From: Neomoorella mulderi
GTDB lineage: Bacteria; Bacillota; DSM-521; Neomoorellales; Neomoorellaceae
Direction: 5' to 3'
Assembly (NCBI GenBank): GCA_011375465.1
Contig: DRZV01000060.1
Location: forward strand, 1 to 17,199
DNA: 17,199 bases
Positions 6,702 to 14,739 of the stretch are shown piece after piece. Every line of letters begins with the position of its first letter. Positions within the stretch are counted from its first letter, which is position 1. Below the pieces are notes generated by a model. The model ran no database searches. It was not told the origin of the DNA and was given only the letters and a program-made list of their open reading frames with translations. The translations under genes and the position numbers were made by a program.

Positions 6702-7394
6702 ATGGCTTTGAACAACAAGATCATGCTGACCCTGACCCTGGTCCTGTTCATCTTGGGCTTATTGCTGTCCTTACAGTTCCGCACCCAGAAGCTCCTGGCC
6801 AGCTCGTTGGAGGCCCAGAAAACCGAAGATCTGGTGATCATGTGGAGGAATCTGAACGACAAACGCAATCAGCTCCAGGAGGAGATAGCCAAACTGCAGC
6901 AGCAGCTCTCCGTGGTGGCCCAGGAGGCCGAAGCCTCCCCGGAAGCTGAAAGGGCCATGGAAAAAGAGCTGGGCCGGCTGGAGATGAACCTGGGGGTGGT
7001 GCCGGTCAAGGGACCGGGGATAACCGTCACCATAACCGGAGAAGCTCCCCTTCTGGCTGAAGACCTGGTGGATATCATAAACGAGCTGTGGGCCTCAGGA
7101 GCTGAAGCCGTGGCTGTAAACGAACATCGGATAAATTTTTATTCTTCTATAGGCCGAAGGGAGGAGGGCAACAGGCTCTACCTCACGGTGAATCAGCAGA
7201 AACTCCTTTACCCGGTAGTCATCAAGGCCATCGGCGATCCCCACACCCTGGAGAAGGGCCTGACCTTTACCGGAGGCGTGCTGGACAATCTGGCCAACCT
7301 ATTCAATATACACCCGGTAATAAAAAAGGAGGAGAGCCTGCAGCTCCCCGCCGCTTCCCCTCCCCGATGGCAGTACGCCTCCCCAGCTAAGTAG
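6702..7394 (+). CDS. DUF881 family membrane-anchored coiled-coil protein (second of pair)
   Basis: This 230-residue protein shares the plan of its upstream neighbour: a membrane segment (about 8-24), a coiled coil (about 50-95), then DUF881 with PVKGPGITVTI (101-111), SGAEAVAVNEHR (132-143) and PVVIKAIGDP (171-180). It is probably a tandem paralogue. The upstream stop TAG forms part of AGGAGG (6694-6699), which is only 2 nt from ATG 6702 but 8 nt from the in-frame TTG at 6708. The true N-terminus may therefore be MNNKIM, two residues shorter. The 3' end overlaps the convergent cimA gene by 8 nt, with no terminator hairpin between them. Function unknown. Confidence 0.87.
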   Translation: MALNNKIMLTLTLVLFILGLLLSLQFRTQKLLASSLEAQKTEDLVIMWRNLNDKRNQLQEEIAKLQQQLSVVAQEAEASPEAERAMEKELGRLEMNLGVVPVKGPGITVTITGEAPLLAEDLVDIINELWASGAEAVAVNEHRINFYSSIGRREEGNRLYLTVNQQKLLYPVVIKAIGDPHTLEKGLTFTGGVLDNLANLFNIHPVIKKEESLQLPAASPPRWQYASPAK

Positions 7395-8979
7395 AGCGGG
7401 CAGGGGATTCTATCCCCTTGGCCTCCAGCCAGAGGGCATAATCTATGCTGTCCAGCAGGGCTTCCCAGCTGGCCTCTATTATATTGGTGGAAACCCCCAC
7501 GGTATGCCAGGAGCGGGTGCCGTCCCGGGTTTCTATGAGGACCCTGACTTTGGCTCCAGTGCCGTCTTTGCCGTCCAGCACCCTCACCTTGTAGTCTGTA
7601 AGGCGTATATTTTTTATCACCGGGAAGGATCCTTCCAAGGCCTTTCTCAAGGCGTTGTCCATGGCATTCACCGGGCCGTTGCCCTCGGCCGCGGTGTGGA
7701 TGACCTCCTTACCCACCCTGAGCTTGACTATGGCCTCAGCGTAGGCTCGGTCCCCCGGCCTCTTCTCCACCAGGGTCTTGACATACTCTATCTCAAAAGG
7801 ACGGCGGTACAGACCCAGCTTACGGCGTAAAAAGAGCTCCAGGGAGGCCTCAGCCCCTTCAAAGTGATAGCCCTGATACTCCATCTCTTTTATCCTGGCT
7901 ATTAAGTCCCTCTCCTCCTCCGGGGTGAGCCGGAGCTCCAAATCTTTGGCCTTATAACGGAGATTGCTCACCCCGGCCTGCTCTGAGACCAAAACCCGTC
8001 TCTCGTTTCCCACCCAGGAAGGATCTATGTGCTCGTAAGTCCGGGGATCTTTTAGCACCGCGCTCACGTGAACCCCGCCCTTGTGGGCGAAGGCGCTGTA
8101 ACCCACATAGGGCTGATTGTTTGCCGGCACCATGTTGGCTATCTCATAAACCGTGCGGGAAATGGAGGTGAGCATCTTGAGGTGGCCGGGAGGCAGGCAG
8201 GTGTAACCCATTTTCAGTTCCAGGTTAGGTATGACCGAACATAAATTGGCATTGCCGCAACGCTCGCCAAAACCGTTTATGGTGCCCTGCACCTGAAGGC
8301 ACCCCGCCTCCACCGCAGCCAGGCTATTGGCCACCGCCAGCTCACCGTCGTTATGGGCGTGGATTCCCAAGGGGACATCCACCTTTCGCTTTACCTCTTC
8401 CACCGCAGCCCGTATTTCCTGGGGCAGGCTACCGCCGTTGGTGTCGCACAGCACTATCCAATCTGCCCCTGCCTGGGCAGCCGCCTTCAAGGTTTCAAGG
8501 GCATAGCCGGGATTGGCCTTAAACCCATCGAAGAAGTGCTCAGCGTCGTATATCACCTCCAGGCCCACCCCTTTTAAAAAAGCCACCGACTCCCTTATCA
8601 TGTTCAAATTTTCCTCCAAGGTGGTGTTCAGGGCCCTTTCCACATGTAGATCCCATGTCTTCCCAAAAATGGTAGCCACCTTAACTCCCGACTGCAAGAT
8701 GGCCTGAAGGTTTTCGTCCTCCTCCGGCCTCACCTCGGCCTTCCTGGTCCGACCAAAGGCCGCAAGTCTAGCCGTTTTGAATTTCATCTTGGAGCCTTTC
8801 AAAAAGAACTCCATATCCTTGGGGTTGGCCCAGGGCCATCCCCCTTCCACATAATCCACCCCCAGGTGGTCCAGCAGTTCGGCAACCCTCAGCTTATCCT
8901 CCACAGAAAGGCTGATGCCCTCTCCCTGGCATCCGTCCCGGAGGGTGGTATCATAAATGAAAATTTTTTTTAAGCCCAT
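7387..8979 (-). CDS. cimA: (R)-citramalate synthase CimA
   Basis: This condenses pyruvate with acetyl-CoA to citramalate, the first step of threonine-independent isoleucine synthesis. The 530 residues carry the family motif YDTTLRDGCQGEGISLS (9-25, metal ligand Asp10 and catalytic Arg14), EGGWPWANPKD (45-55), which is typical of CimA in place of the LeuA form EAGFP, and the metal ligands in HAHND (His207, His209). A LeuA-type C-terminal regulatory domain runs from about 400 to 525. ATG 8979 overlaps the end of leuB by 10 nt and has GGGAGGAG about 11 nt upstream. It is the last gene of the operon, downstream of LeuCD and LeuB, which can also process citramalate to 2-oxobutyrate. No terminator is visible at its 3' end. 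Codons 3-6 contain an eight-A run (8964-8971). Confidence 0.93.
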   Translation of the reverse strand: MGLKKIFIYDTTLRDGCQGEGISLSVEDKLRVAELLDHLGVDYVEGGWPWANPKDMEFFLKGSKMKFKTARLAAFGRTRKAEVRPEEDENLQAILQSGVKVATIFGKTWDLHVERALNTTLEENLNMIRESVAFLKGVGLEVIYDAEHFFDGFKANPGYALETLKAAAQAGADWIVLCDTNGGSLPQEIRAAVEEVKRKVDVPLGIHAHNDGELAVANSLAAVEAGCLQVQGTINGFGERCGNANLCSVIPNLELKMGYTCLPPGHLKMLTSISRTVYEIANMVPANNQPYVGYSAFAHKGGVHVSAVLKDPRTYEHIDPSWVGNERRVLVSEQAGVSNLRYKAKDLELRLTPEEERDLIARIKEMEYQGYHFEGAEASLELFLRRKLGLYRRPFEIEYVKTLVEKRPGDRAYAEAIVKLRVGKEVIHTAAEGNGPVNAMDNALRKALEGSFPVIKNIRLTDYKVRVLDGKDGTGAKVRVLIETRDGTRSWHTVGVSTNIIEASWEALLDSIDYALWLEAKGIESPARST

Positions 8980-10049
8980 ATCCTATCCAACTCCTCCCTC
9001 ACCAGCTCCCCCATCTTCCTGGTGCCCACCACTGTGGTGCCGGGAGCAGCGATATCAGGGGTACGGTAGCCCTTATCCAGGACCCTCAATACCGCCTCTT
9101 CCACCACCTCGCCAGCCCTCTCCATACCAAAGGAGTATCTCAGCATCATGGCGGCGGAAAGGATGGTGGCCAGGGGATTGGCTTTATCCTGGCCAGCTAT
9201 ATCCGGCGCAGAGCCATGGATGGGCTCATAGAGGGCGGTTTTGCCCCCCAGGCTGGCAGAGGGCAGCATCCCTATGGAGCCGCTCAGGACCGCTGCCAGA
9301 TCGCTCAAGATATCGCCAAAGGTGTTCTCTGTAACCAGGACGTCGAAGTGGGCCGGCCTCCTCACCAGTTGCATGGCGCAGTTGTCCACGTACATATGTT
9401 CCACTTCCACTTCAGGGTAGAGGGTTTTCAATTCCTCCACCGTTTCCCGCCAGAGGCGGGAACTTACCAGCACATTGGCCTTATCCACGCTGGTGAGCCG
9501 CCGGCGCCTCCCCCTGGCCACCTTGAAGGCCAGATGGACTATGCGTTCTATCTCTTCTTTGGTGTAGAGCATGGTGTCATAAGCCCTCTCCCCTGAAGGG
9601 GTCTTCTCCCTCTTCTGGGGCCCGAAATAGAGGCCCCCGGTCAATTCCCTCACTATCACAAAATCGGTGCCCGCCACCACCTCCCTCTTGAGGGGGGAAG
9701 CGTCTATCAAGGCGTCGTAAACCCGGACCGGACGCAGATTGGCGTAAAGCCCCAGTTGCTTGCGCAAGGGCAGCAGAGCGGCAGTTTCTGGCCTTTGCTC
9801 ATGGGGCAGATTATCCCATTGAGGCCCCCCTATGGATCCCAGGAGCACCGCATGGCTCTCCAGGCAGAGCTGAAGGGTTTCAGGGGGCAGGGCCTGGCCA
9901 CAGGCGTCTATGGCTGCCCCCCCTACCAGGGCCTCTTGAAAGAGGAATTTTATCCCTGATTTTTGGGATACCAGTTCCAACACTTTTACCGCTTCTGGCA
10001 CTATTTCCGGGCCTATACCGTCCCCAGGAAGGACAGCTATCTTATACAT
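8970..10049 (-). CDS. leuB: 3-isopropylmalate dehydrogenase LeuB
   Basis: This oxidatively decarboxylates 3-isopropylmalate with NAD+ in leucine synthesis, and probably 3-methylmalate in the citramalate route. The 359 residues have LPGDGIGPE (7-15), the substrate arginines in LRKQLGLYANLRP (Arg96, Arg106) and Arg134, catalytic Tyr141 and Lys190, metal-binding Asp222, Asp246 and Asp250, and the NAD-specific loop GSAPDIAG (279-286). Every expected active-site residue is present. ATG 10049 overlaps leuD by 8 nt, with AAGGGAGAG just upstream. The length is normal. Confidence 0.97.
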   Translation of the reverse strand: MYKIAVLPGDGIGPEIVPEAVKVLELVSQKSGIKFLFQEALVGGAAIDACGQALPPETLQLCLESHAVLLGSIGGPQWDNLPHEQRPETAALLPLRKQLGLYANLRPVRVYDALIDASPLKREVVAGTDFVIVRELTGGLYFGPQKREKTPSGERAYDTMLYTKEEIERIVHLAFKVARGRRRRLTSVDKANVLVSSRLWRETVEELKTLYPEVEVEHMYVDNCAMQLVRRPAHFDVLVTENTFGDILSDLAAVLSGSIGMLPSASLGGKTALYEPIHGSAPDIAGQDKANPLATILSAAMMLRYSFGMERAGEVVEEAVLRVLDKGYRTPDIAAPGTTVVGTRKMGELVREELDRIWA

Positions 10050-10545
10050 GCTCTCCCTTCACCTTCTTTGCTACATAGGATAAAAGTCCTCCGGCGTCGA
10101 TGATCTCCTGCATGAAAGGGGGAACAGGGGTGAATTTGTAGCTCTCCCCCTTGGTGAGATTATATATTATCCCTTCTTCCGGGCGAATTTCCACCTCATC
10201 TCCCGGAGAGATGCCCTGGGCTGCCTCAGGGGATTCGAAGATGGGGAGCCCGATGTTGATGGCGTTTCGGTAGAATATACGGGCAAAGGAAGAGGCTATC
10301 ACTGCCCCTATGCCGGCAGCCTTTATAGCCAAAGGGGCGTGCTCCCGGGAACTGCCGCAACCGAAATTTTTCCCCGCCACTATTATGTCCCCTGGCTGTA
10401 CCCGGGAAGGGAAGGCGGGATCGGCGTCCTCCATCACATGGCGGGCCAGTTCCTTGGGGTCGAAAGTATTCAAGTAGCGGGCAGGAATTATGGCATCGGT
10501 ATCTACGTCATTGCCGAAGATATGACATCTTCCTCTTATTCTCAT
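10042..10545 (-). CDS. leuD: 3-isopropylmalate dehydratase small subunit LeuD
   Basis: This is the swivel subunit that joins LeuC to form isopropylmalate isomerase. The 167 residues match the short LeuD type of archaea and anaerobic bacteria. Motifs are GNDVDTDAIIPARYL (11-25) and the conserved NFGCGSSREHAP (60-71), which binds substrate at the interface. It follows leuC by 28 nt and overlaps leuB by 8 nt. The ribosome-binding site (GGGGAT) is weak, so translation may depend on the upstream gene. Confidence 0.96.
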   Translation of the reverse strand: MRIRGRCHIFGNDVDTDAIIPARYLNTFDPKELARHVMEDADPAFPSRVQPGDIIVAGKNFGCGSSREHAPLAIKAAGIGAVIASSFARIFYRNAINIGLPIFESPEAAQGISPGDEVEIRPEEGIIYNLTKGESYKFTPVPPFMQEIIDAGGLLSYVAKKVKGEHV

Positions 10546-10573
10546 TCTCTATCCCCAATCCTTAAATTGATTT

Positions 10574-11836
10574 TTATAGAACCTCTTCAGGAGTAGCTAT
10601 ACGGCCTTTTATAGCGCTGGCAGCAGCCACTGCCGGACCTGCCAGATAGACCTCGCTTTCAGGATGTCCCATGCGGCCTACGAAGTTCCTGTTGGTGGTG
10701 GCCACAGCCCGTTCCCCCCGGGCCAGTATGCCCATATGGCCTCCCAGGCAAGGGCCACAGGTGGGGGTGGACACCGCTGCCCCCGCTTCCAGGAATATCT
10801 CCAGCAGCCCCTCTTTTAGGGCTTGGGCATAAACCTTCTGGGAACAGGGTATGATTATGAGCCTCACTTCCCGATGGACCCTCTTGCCCCGGAGTATCTG
10901 GGCAGCTATCCTGAGATCTTCTATGCGCCCGTTGGTGCAGCTGCCGATGACCACCTGATCTATTTTTATCTCCCCTATCTCCCGGACGCTCCGGGCGTTC
11001 CCCGGTGAATAGGGAAAGGCCACCTGGGGTTCCACCCGGGAGGCGTCTATGTCGATGATCTGGGCGTAGCGGGCATCGGGATCGCTGGCAAAAACCCTAT
11101 AGCTACGCTTTAACCTGCCGGAGATGTACTCCAGGGTTTTCTGGTCCACAGGGAAGATGCCGTTCTTGGCGCCAGCCTCTATGGCCATATTGGCCATGGT
11201 GAAACGCCCGTCCATGGAAAGCTGCCCCAGGGTCTCACCGGTGAACTCCATGGCCATGTAGCGGGCCCCGTCCACCCCTATAAGCCCTATGGTATAGAGG
11301 ATGAGGTCCTTCCCCCCTACCCAAGGTTGCAGCTGGCCTCGATAGCGGAGGAGGAGGGTGGAGGGCACCTTAAACCAGCACTCCCCGGTGGCCATGGCCG
11401 CTGCCAGGTCGGTGGAGCCCACCCCGGTGGCGAAGGCCCCCAGGGCGCCATAGGTGCAAGTGTGGGAATCGGCCCCTATCACCAGATCACCTGGCCCCAC
11501 CAGGCCCTCTTCCGGCAGCAGGCAGTGTTCCACCCCCATCCTGCCTATTTCAAAATAATAGGGAAGATCCTGCTCCCGGGCAAATTCCCTTAAGATCTTC
11601 ACCTGTTCCGCTGATTTTATATCCTTAGCAGGGGTGAAATGGTCAGGGACCAGGGCTATCCTTTCCCTGTCGAACACCTTCTTTAGGCCCAGCTTTCTGA
11701 ATTCTTCTATGGCAAGGGGGCCGGTTATATCGTTGGCCAAAGCCATGTCTATCCTGGCATTGATGAGCTGCCCTGGCTCCACCCTGGAAAGCCCCGCATG
11801 ATGGGCCAGGATCTTTTCCGTCATGGTCATGCCCAT
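10574..11836 (-). CDS. leuC: 3-isopropylmalate dehydratase large subunit LeuC
   Basis: This [4Fe-4S] aconitase-family subunit isomerises 2-isopropylmalate to 3-isopropylmalate with LeuD. The 420 residues fit the short two-subunit type. The three cluster cysteines are in GSCTNGR (Cys300) and PTCGPCLGG (Cys360 and Cys363). Also seen are GADSHTCTYGALGAFATGVGS (121-141) and the C-terminal NRNFVGRMGHP (382-392). ATG 11836 lies 3 nt after leuA, with AGGAGG in the leuA tail 10 nt upstream, so translation is probably coupled. The enzyme may also act on citramalate made by the CimA encoded in the same operon. Confidence 0.97.
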   Translation of the reverse strand: MGMTMTEKILAHHAGLSRVEPGQLINARIDMALANDITGPLAIEEFRKLGLKKVFDRERIALVPDHFTPAKDIKSAEQVKILREFAREQDLPYYFEIGRMGVEHCLLPEEGLVGPGDLVIGADSHTCTYGALGAFATGVGSTDLAAAMATGECWFKVPSTLLLRYRGQLQPWVGGKDLILYTIGLIGVDGARYMAMEFTGETLGQLSMDGRFTMANMAIEAGAKNGIFPVDQKTLEYISGRLKRSYRVFASDPDARYAQIIDIDASRVEPQVAFPYSPGNARSVREIGEIKIDQVVIGSCTNGRIEDLRIAAQILRGKRVHREVRLIIIPCSQKVYAQALKEGLLEIFLEAGAAVSTPTCGPCLGGHMGILARGERAVATTNRNFVGRMGHPESEVYLAGPAVAAASAIKGRIATPEEVL

Positions 11837-11839
11837 TGA

Positions 11840-13402
11840 TCAGTCGCCTCCTGTGGAGAGTTCCTGGGCCGAATCCCTCTCATCTGGGGGAACCAGCTCC
11901 ATCTCGTACACCAGCTTGTTTATGGCGTTGAGGTAAGCCCGGGCGCTGGCCTCCATCACGTCCACGCTTATACCCCGGCCTATGAAGACCTTGCCGCCGT
12001 ACTCCACCTTCACCGTAACTTCTCCCACCGCGTCCTTGCCCCCGGTCACAGCTCCCACGTGATAGGATTGCAGCACCACCGGTATTCCCGTCACTTTGTC
12101 TATGGCCTTGAATACCGCATCCACAGGGCCTTTACCGCAGGCAGCCTCTTCCTTTAAAAGGCCGTTTATCCTGATGCCCACCGTGGCTGTGGGCACTATG
12201 CGATTGCCGGTGAATATATGGAGATAGTCCAGCGCGAACTTCTCCGGCACCTGTTTCACTTCGTGCTCCACTATAGCTTCCAGGTCCCGATCGGTGATCT
12301 CCTTTTTGCGATCTGCCAGTTCTTTGAATCTATGGAATGCTTTGTCCAGTTCAGCCTCGCTGAGCTTGAATCCCAGTTCCTCCAGGCGTTTCTTCAAGGC
12401 ATGGCGTCCAGAATGCTTGCCCAGAACTATATTGCTCTGGACCAGACCTATGACCGCAGGGTTGATGATCTCATAGGTGCTCCTCTCCTTTAACACCCCA
12501 TCCTGGTGGATGCCCGATTCGTGGAGAAAGGCGTTCTTGACCACTATAGCCTTGTTATATTGAACCGGCATGCCCGTTAACCTCTCCACCAGCCTGCTGG
12601 TGCGGTAGATCTCCTCGGTGACTATATTGGTATAGCAGCCATAGTAATCCTTCCTGGTATAGAGGACCATGACCAGCTCTTCCAGGGGGGTATTGCCAGC
12701 CCTCTCCCCGATGCCGTTTACGGTGGCCTCCACCTGCTCAGCCCCGTTTTCTATGGCCGCCAGGGAATTGGCCAGGGCCAGACCCAGGTCATTGTGGCAG
12801 TGAACGCTCAGCCGGACTTTTTCTATACCCGCAACCCGCTCCCGAAGGGTGGCTATAAAGCGCCCGAACTCTCCCGGCGTGGCGTATCCCACCGTATCCG
12901 GTACGTTGACCACTGTAGCTCCTGCCCCTATGGCCACCTCCAATACCCGGCACAGGAAATCCATATCGCTGCGGAAGGCGTCCTCAGGGGAAAACTCCAC
13001 GTCGGAGCAGTATTTTTTCGCCCGAGCTACTCCCCAGGCTACAGCTTCCAGGACCTCTTCCCTGGTCATCCTCAGCTTATGCTTTAAATGGATATCCGAA
13101 GTGGCGATGAATACGTGGATGCGGGGGCTTTCCGCCTCCTTCAGGGCCTCCCAGGCCCTGTCTATATCCCGCTCCTTGATCCTGGCCAAACCGGCGATCA
13201 CCGGCCCCCTGATCTCCCGGGCAATAGCCCTGACCGCTTCGAAGTCCCCGGGAGAAGCTATGGGGAAACCCGCCTCTATCACGTCTACCCTCAGGCGGGC
13301 CAGCTGCCGGGCTATCTCCAGCTTCTCCTCCACGTTGAGGCTGACCCCTGGGGATTGCTCCCCATCCCTCAAGGTGGTGTCGAAAACGTATATCCTCCTC
13401 AA
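11840..13402 (-). CDS. leuA: 2-isopropylmalate synthase LeuA
   Basis: This condenses 2-oxoisovalerate with acetyl-CoA, the committed step to leucine. The 520 residues have FDTTLRDGEQSPG (7-19, metal Asp8, catalytic Arg12), EAGFP (43-47), metal ligands His201 and His203 in HCHND, and GERAGNTPLEE (232-242). GKHSGRHA (328-335) and a full C-terminal leucine-binding domain follow (about 390-505). Feedback inhibition by leucine is therefore likely. The start is TTG at 13402; its bases overlap the TGA stop of the upstream gene (TTGA), and AAGGAAGG lies 10 nt before it, so translation is coupled. An AT-rich patch just upstream (13431-13463) may hold an internal promoter. Confidence 0.96.
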   Translation of the reverse strand: MRRIYVFDTTLRDGEQSPGVSLNVEEKLEIARQLARLRVDVIEAGFPIASPGDFEAVRAIAREIRGPVIAGLARIKERDIDRAWEALKEAESPRIHVFIATSDIHLKHKLRMTREEVLEAVAWGVARAKKYCSDVEFSPEDAFRSDMDFLCRVLEVAIGAGATVVNVPDTVGYATPGEFGRFIATLRERVAGIEKVRLSVHCHNDLGLALANSLAAIENGAEQVEATVNGIGERAGNTPLEELVMVLYTRKDYYGCYTNIVTEEIYRTSRLVERLTGMPVQYNKAIVVKNAFLHESGIHQDGVLKERSTYEIINPAVIGLVQSNIVLGKHSGRHALKKRLEELGFKLSEAELDKAFHRFKELADRKKEITDRDLEAIVEHEVKQVPEKFALDYLHIFTGNRIVPTATVGIRINGLLKEEAACGKGPVDAVFKAIDKVTGIPVVLQSYHVGAVTGGKDAVGEVTVKVEYGGKVFIGRGISVDVMEASARAYLNAINKLVYEMELVPPDERDSAQELSTGGD

Positions 13403-14736
13403 GGTTCCTCAGCCTTCCTTCCTAGAAGGGTACTTTGATTATTGTATTTACATTGTATCAAAAACAGCTCCTGGCTGACAAAAGCTTTGATCAGGGCTGC
13501 CACGCCCTCTTCCCCCTCAACTCCAGCCTCCTGGGACAGAAGCAGCACCTTGAGGGGAAGGCCCAGCTGGCGGGCCATCTTTAGAATATCCTGTCTACAG
13601 CCCCCTTGGGTCAAAACCCAGATCTGGCGGGAGCGGGCGGCCAGAGCTGCCCCTAGCGCTGCGGGGAAGGCGAAACCGGTAAGGGCATATCCTGCGGGCA
13701 GAAGGCATCCGCGGGGCTCGGTGTAGCCGTAATGGAGGGCAGCAGAAAGGATCTCCCCTTCAGCCACCAGGACAGCCTTTCCCCTGGTTATTTCCCCTAA
13801 GCGTTCCACCAACCAGGGAAGGCCCTGGTCATAAGTCAGCGGGCAATTGTTACGCCAATGCTTTATCCTCTCCCTCCAAGGGGAAAAGGAGAAGGCCTCG
13901 GACCTCTTGGCCACCAGCTCCAAAAGGGGCCTCCAGCTCCCCAAAGATATGACCTGCCCTTCTCCCTTCTGGCCTGGAGGGAGGAGGGGGATCAGGTCCG
14001 CCCCCGGGGGCAGGAGGGCTTTAACCTCCCTCCAGATTTTTGGATTTCCTCCCCATACGAAAAGGGCTTCACTCTCTTCCAAAGCCTTGAGGGCACAGGG
14101 GTGACCCCAGGGGCCTACTAGACCCAAGTAAAGGGGATGGTCTTCAGGGAAAACCCCCAGCCCCGGTAGGGTGCTGAGCACAGGGATCCCCAGCGCTTCC
14201 GCCCCTAACCTGAAAAGACGGGCCTCCTCCCTGTCCCCTATCCCTTCAGCCACCAGCAAGAGGGGCCGTTGGAGATCCTCTATAATCTTCAATAGATCAA
14301 ACGGGGGGGAATCCCTCGGCGGTACCTTGGGTCTCCGGCGTATCCCCTTTAGATGCTCCAGGACGGCCTGCAATTCCGGCTCCCTTTTAAAATACACGCA
14401 GGCAGGGCCAGGGCGGCCCTCCATGGAAGCCCTGTGGGCCTCCTGAAGAAGGGAGGACAGAGATACACGCCCTTCCCAGGAGAACTGGGCTTTAGCCGGC
14501 ATCTCTTCCTTTTGCGAGGGCAGGAAACATATAATGCCTATGCCCCAGTCTAAAGCCCAAAGGAGCCCCCGGCGGAGGGCGGTGAGGGGGCCTTCCGGTG
14601 AGATCCAGCAAACCCCAGGGGAGCTCCCCACCCAGGCATAGGCGCAGGCGGCGTAAAGGGCCTCCTGGGGTTGAGGGAATTTTATCACCCCAGGGGTACA
14701 GGCACCCTTCAGCTCCCCTCCCCCGAAGATATACAA
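13399..14736 (-). CDS. Degenerate acetolactate synthase large-subunit paralogue (probable pseudoenzyme)
   Basis: The 445-residue product aligns by eye with the neighbouring IlvB over its whole length but is about 115 residues shorter. Shared blocks include PQEALYAACAYAW (23-35, the IlvB HEQGAAHAADGYA region), RPGPACVYF (108-116), RPLLLVAEGIG (157-167), FPEDHPLYLGLVG (196-208) and GFAFPAALGAALA (354-366). The first 35 or so PYR-domain residues are missing. The catalytic glutamate of HEQ is not kept (QPQ). The thiamine-diphosphate/Mg motif GDG...NN is replaced by QGG (377-379) and SQE (401-403), with a three-residue deletion between them. The substrate-channel segment after NNGFLGM is gone. It therefore probably cannot bind the cofactor. 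Yet the frame is intact, it starts (TTG) one codon after ilvN and overlaps leuA by 3 nt, so it is translated with them. It is probably a duplicated ilvB recruited for a structural or regulatory role; slow decay is the alternative. Confidence 0.8.
   Translation of the reverse strand: MYIFGGGELKGACTPGVIKFPQPQEALYAACAYAWVGSSPGVCWISPEGPLTALRRGLLWALDWGIGIICFLPSQKEEMPAKAQFSWEGRVSLSSLLQEAHRASMEGRPGPACVYFKREPELQAVLEHLKGIRRRPKVPPRDSPPFDLLKIIEDLQRPLLLVAEGIGDREEARLFRLGAEALGIPVLSTLPGLGVFPEDHPLYLGLVGPWGHPCALKALEESEALFVWGGNPKIWREVKALLPPGADLIPLLPPGQKGEGQVISLGSWRPLLELVAKRSEAFSFSPWRERIKHWRNNCPLTYDQGLPWLVERLGEITRGKAVLVAEGEILSAALHYGYTEPRGCLLPAGYALTGFAFPAALGAALAARSRQIWVLTQGGCRQDILKMARQLGLPLKVLLLSQEAGVEGEEGVAALIKAFVSQELFLIQCKYNNQSTLLGRKAEEP
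13431..13463. other. AT-rich island at the 3' end of the ilvB-like gene
   Basis: Only 6 of 33 bases are G or C, in an otherwise GC-rich operon. It contains ATTGTAT twice, at 13441-13447 and 13452-13458, 11 bp apart (one helical turn). The encoded tail (CKYNNQS) lies beyond any IlvB similarity. It may be a former intergenic promoter or operator for leuA that the reading frame now crosses, but no good -35/-10 pair was found. Confidence 0.35.
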
Positions 14737-14739
14737 CTT

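Noticed and set aside
10546..10573. T-box, attenuator or internal terminator between leuC and leuD
   Set aside because: The 28-nt gap holds no stem with a U-tract. Operon-level control would lie upstream of ilvD, outside the window.
12849..13478. A 209-codon plus-strand frame opposite leuA
   Set aside because: It is Ser/Ala-rich and antisense to the catalytic domain of LeuA, with no motif.
13399..14736. The ilvB-like gene as a functional decarboxylase of another pathway
   Set aside because: Other thiamine-diphosphate enzymes also need the GDG...N cofactor motif and an activating glutamate, both of which are missing here.
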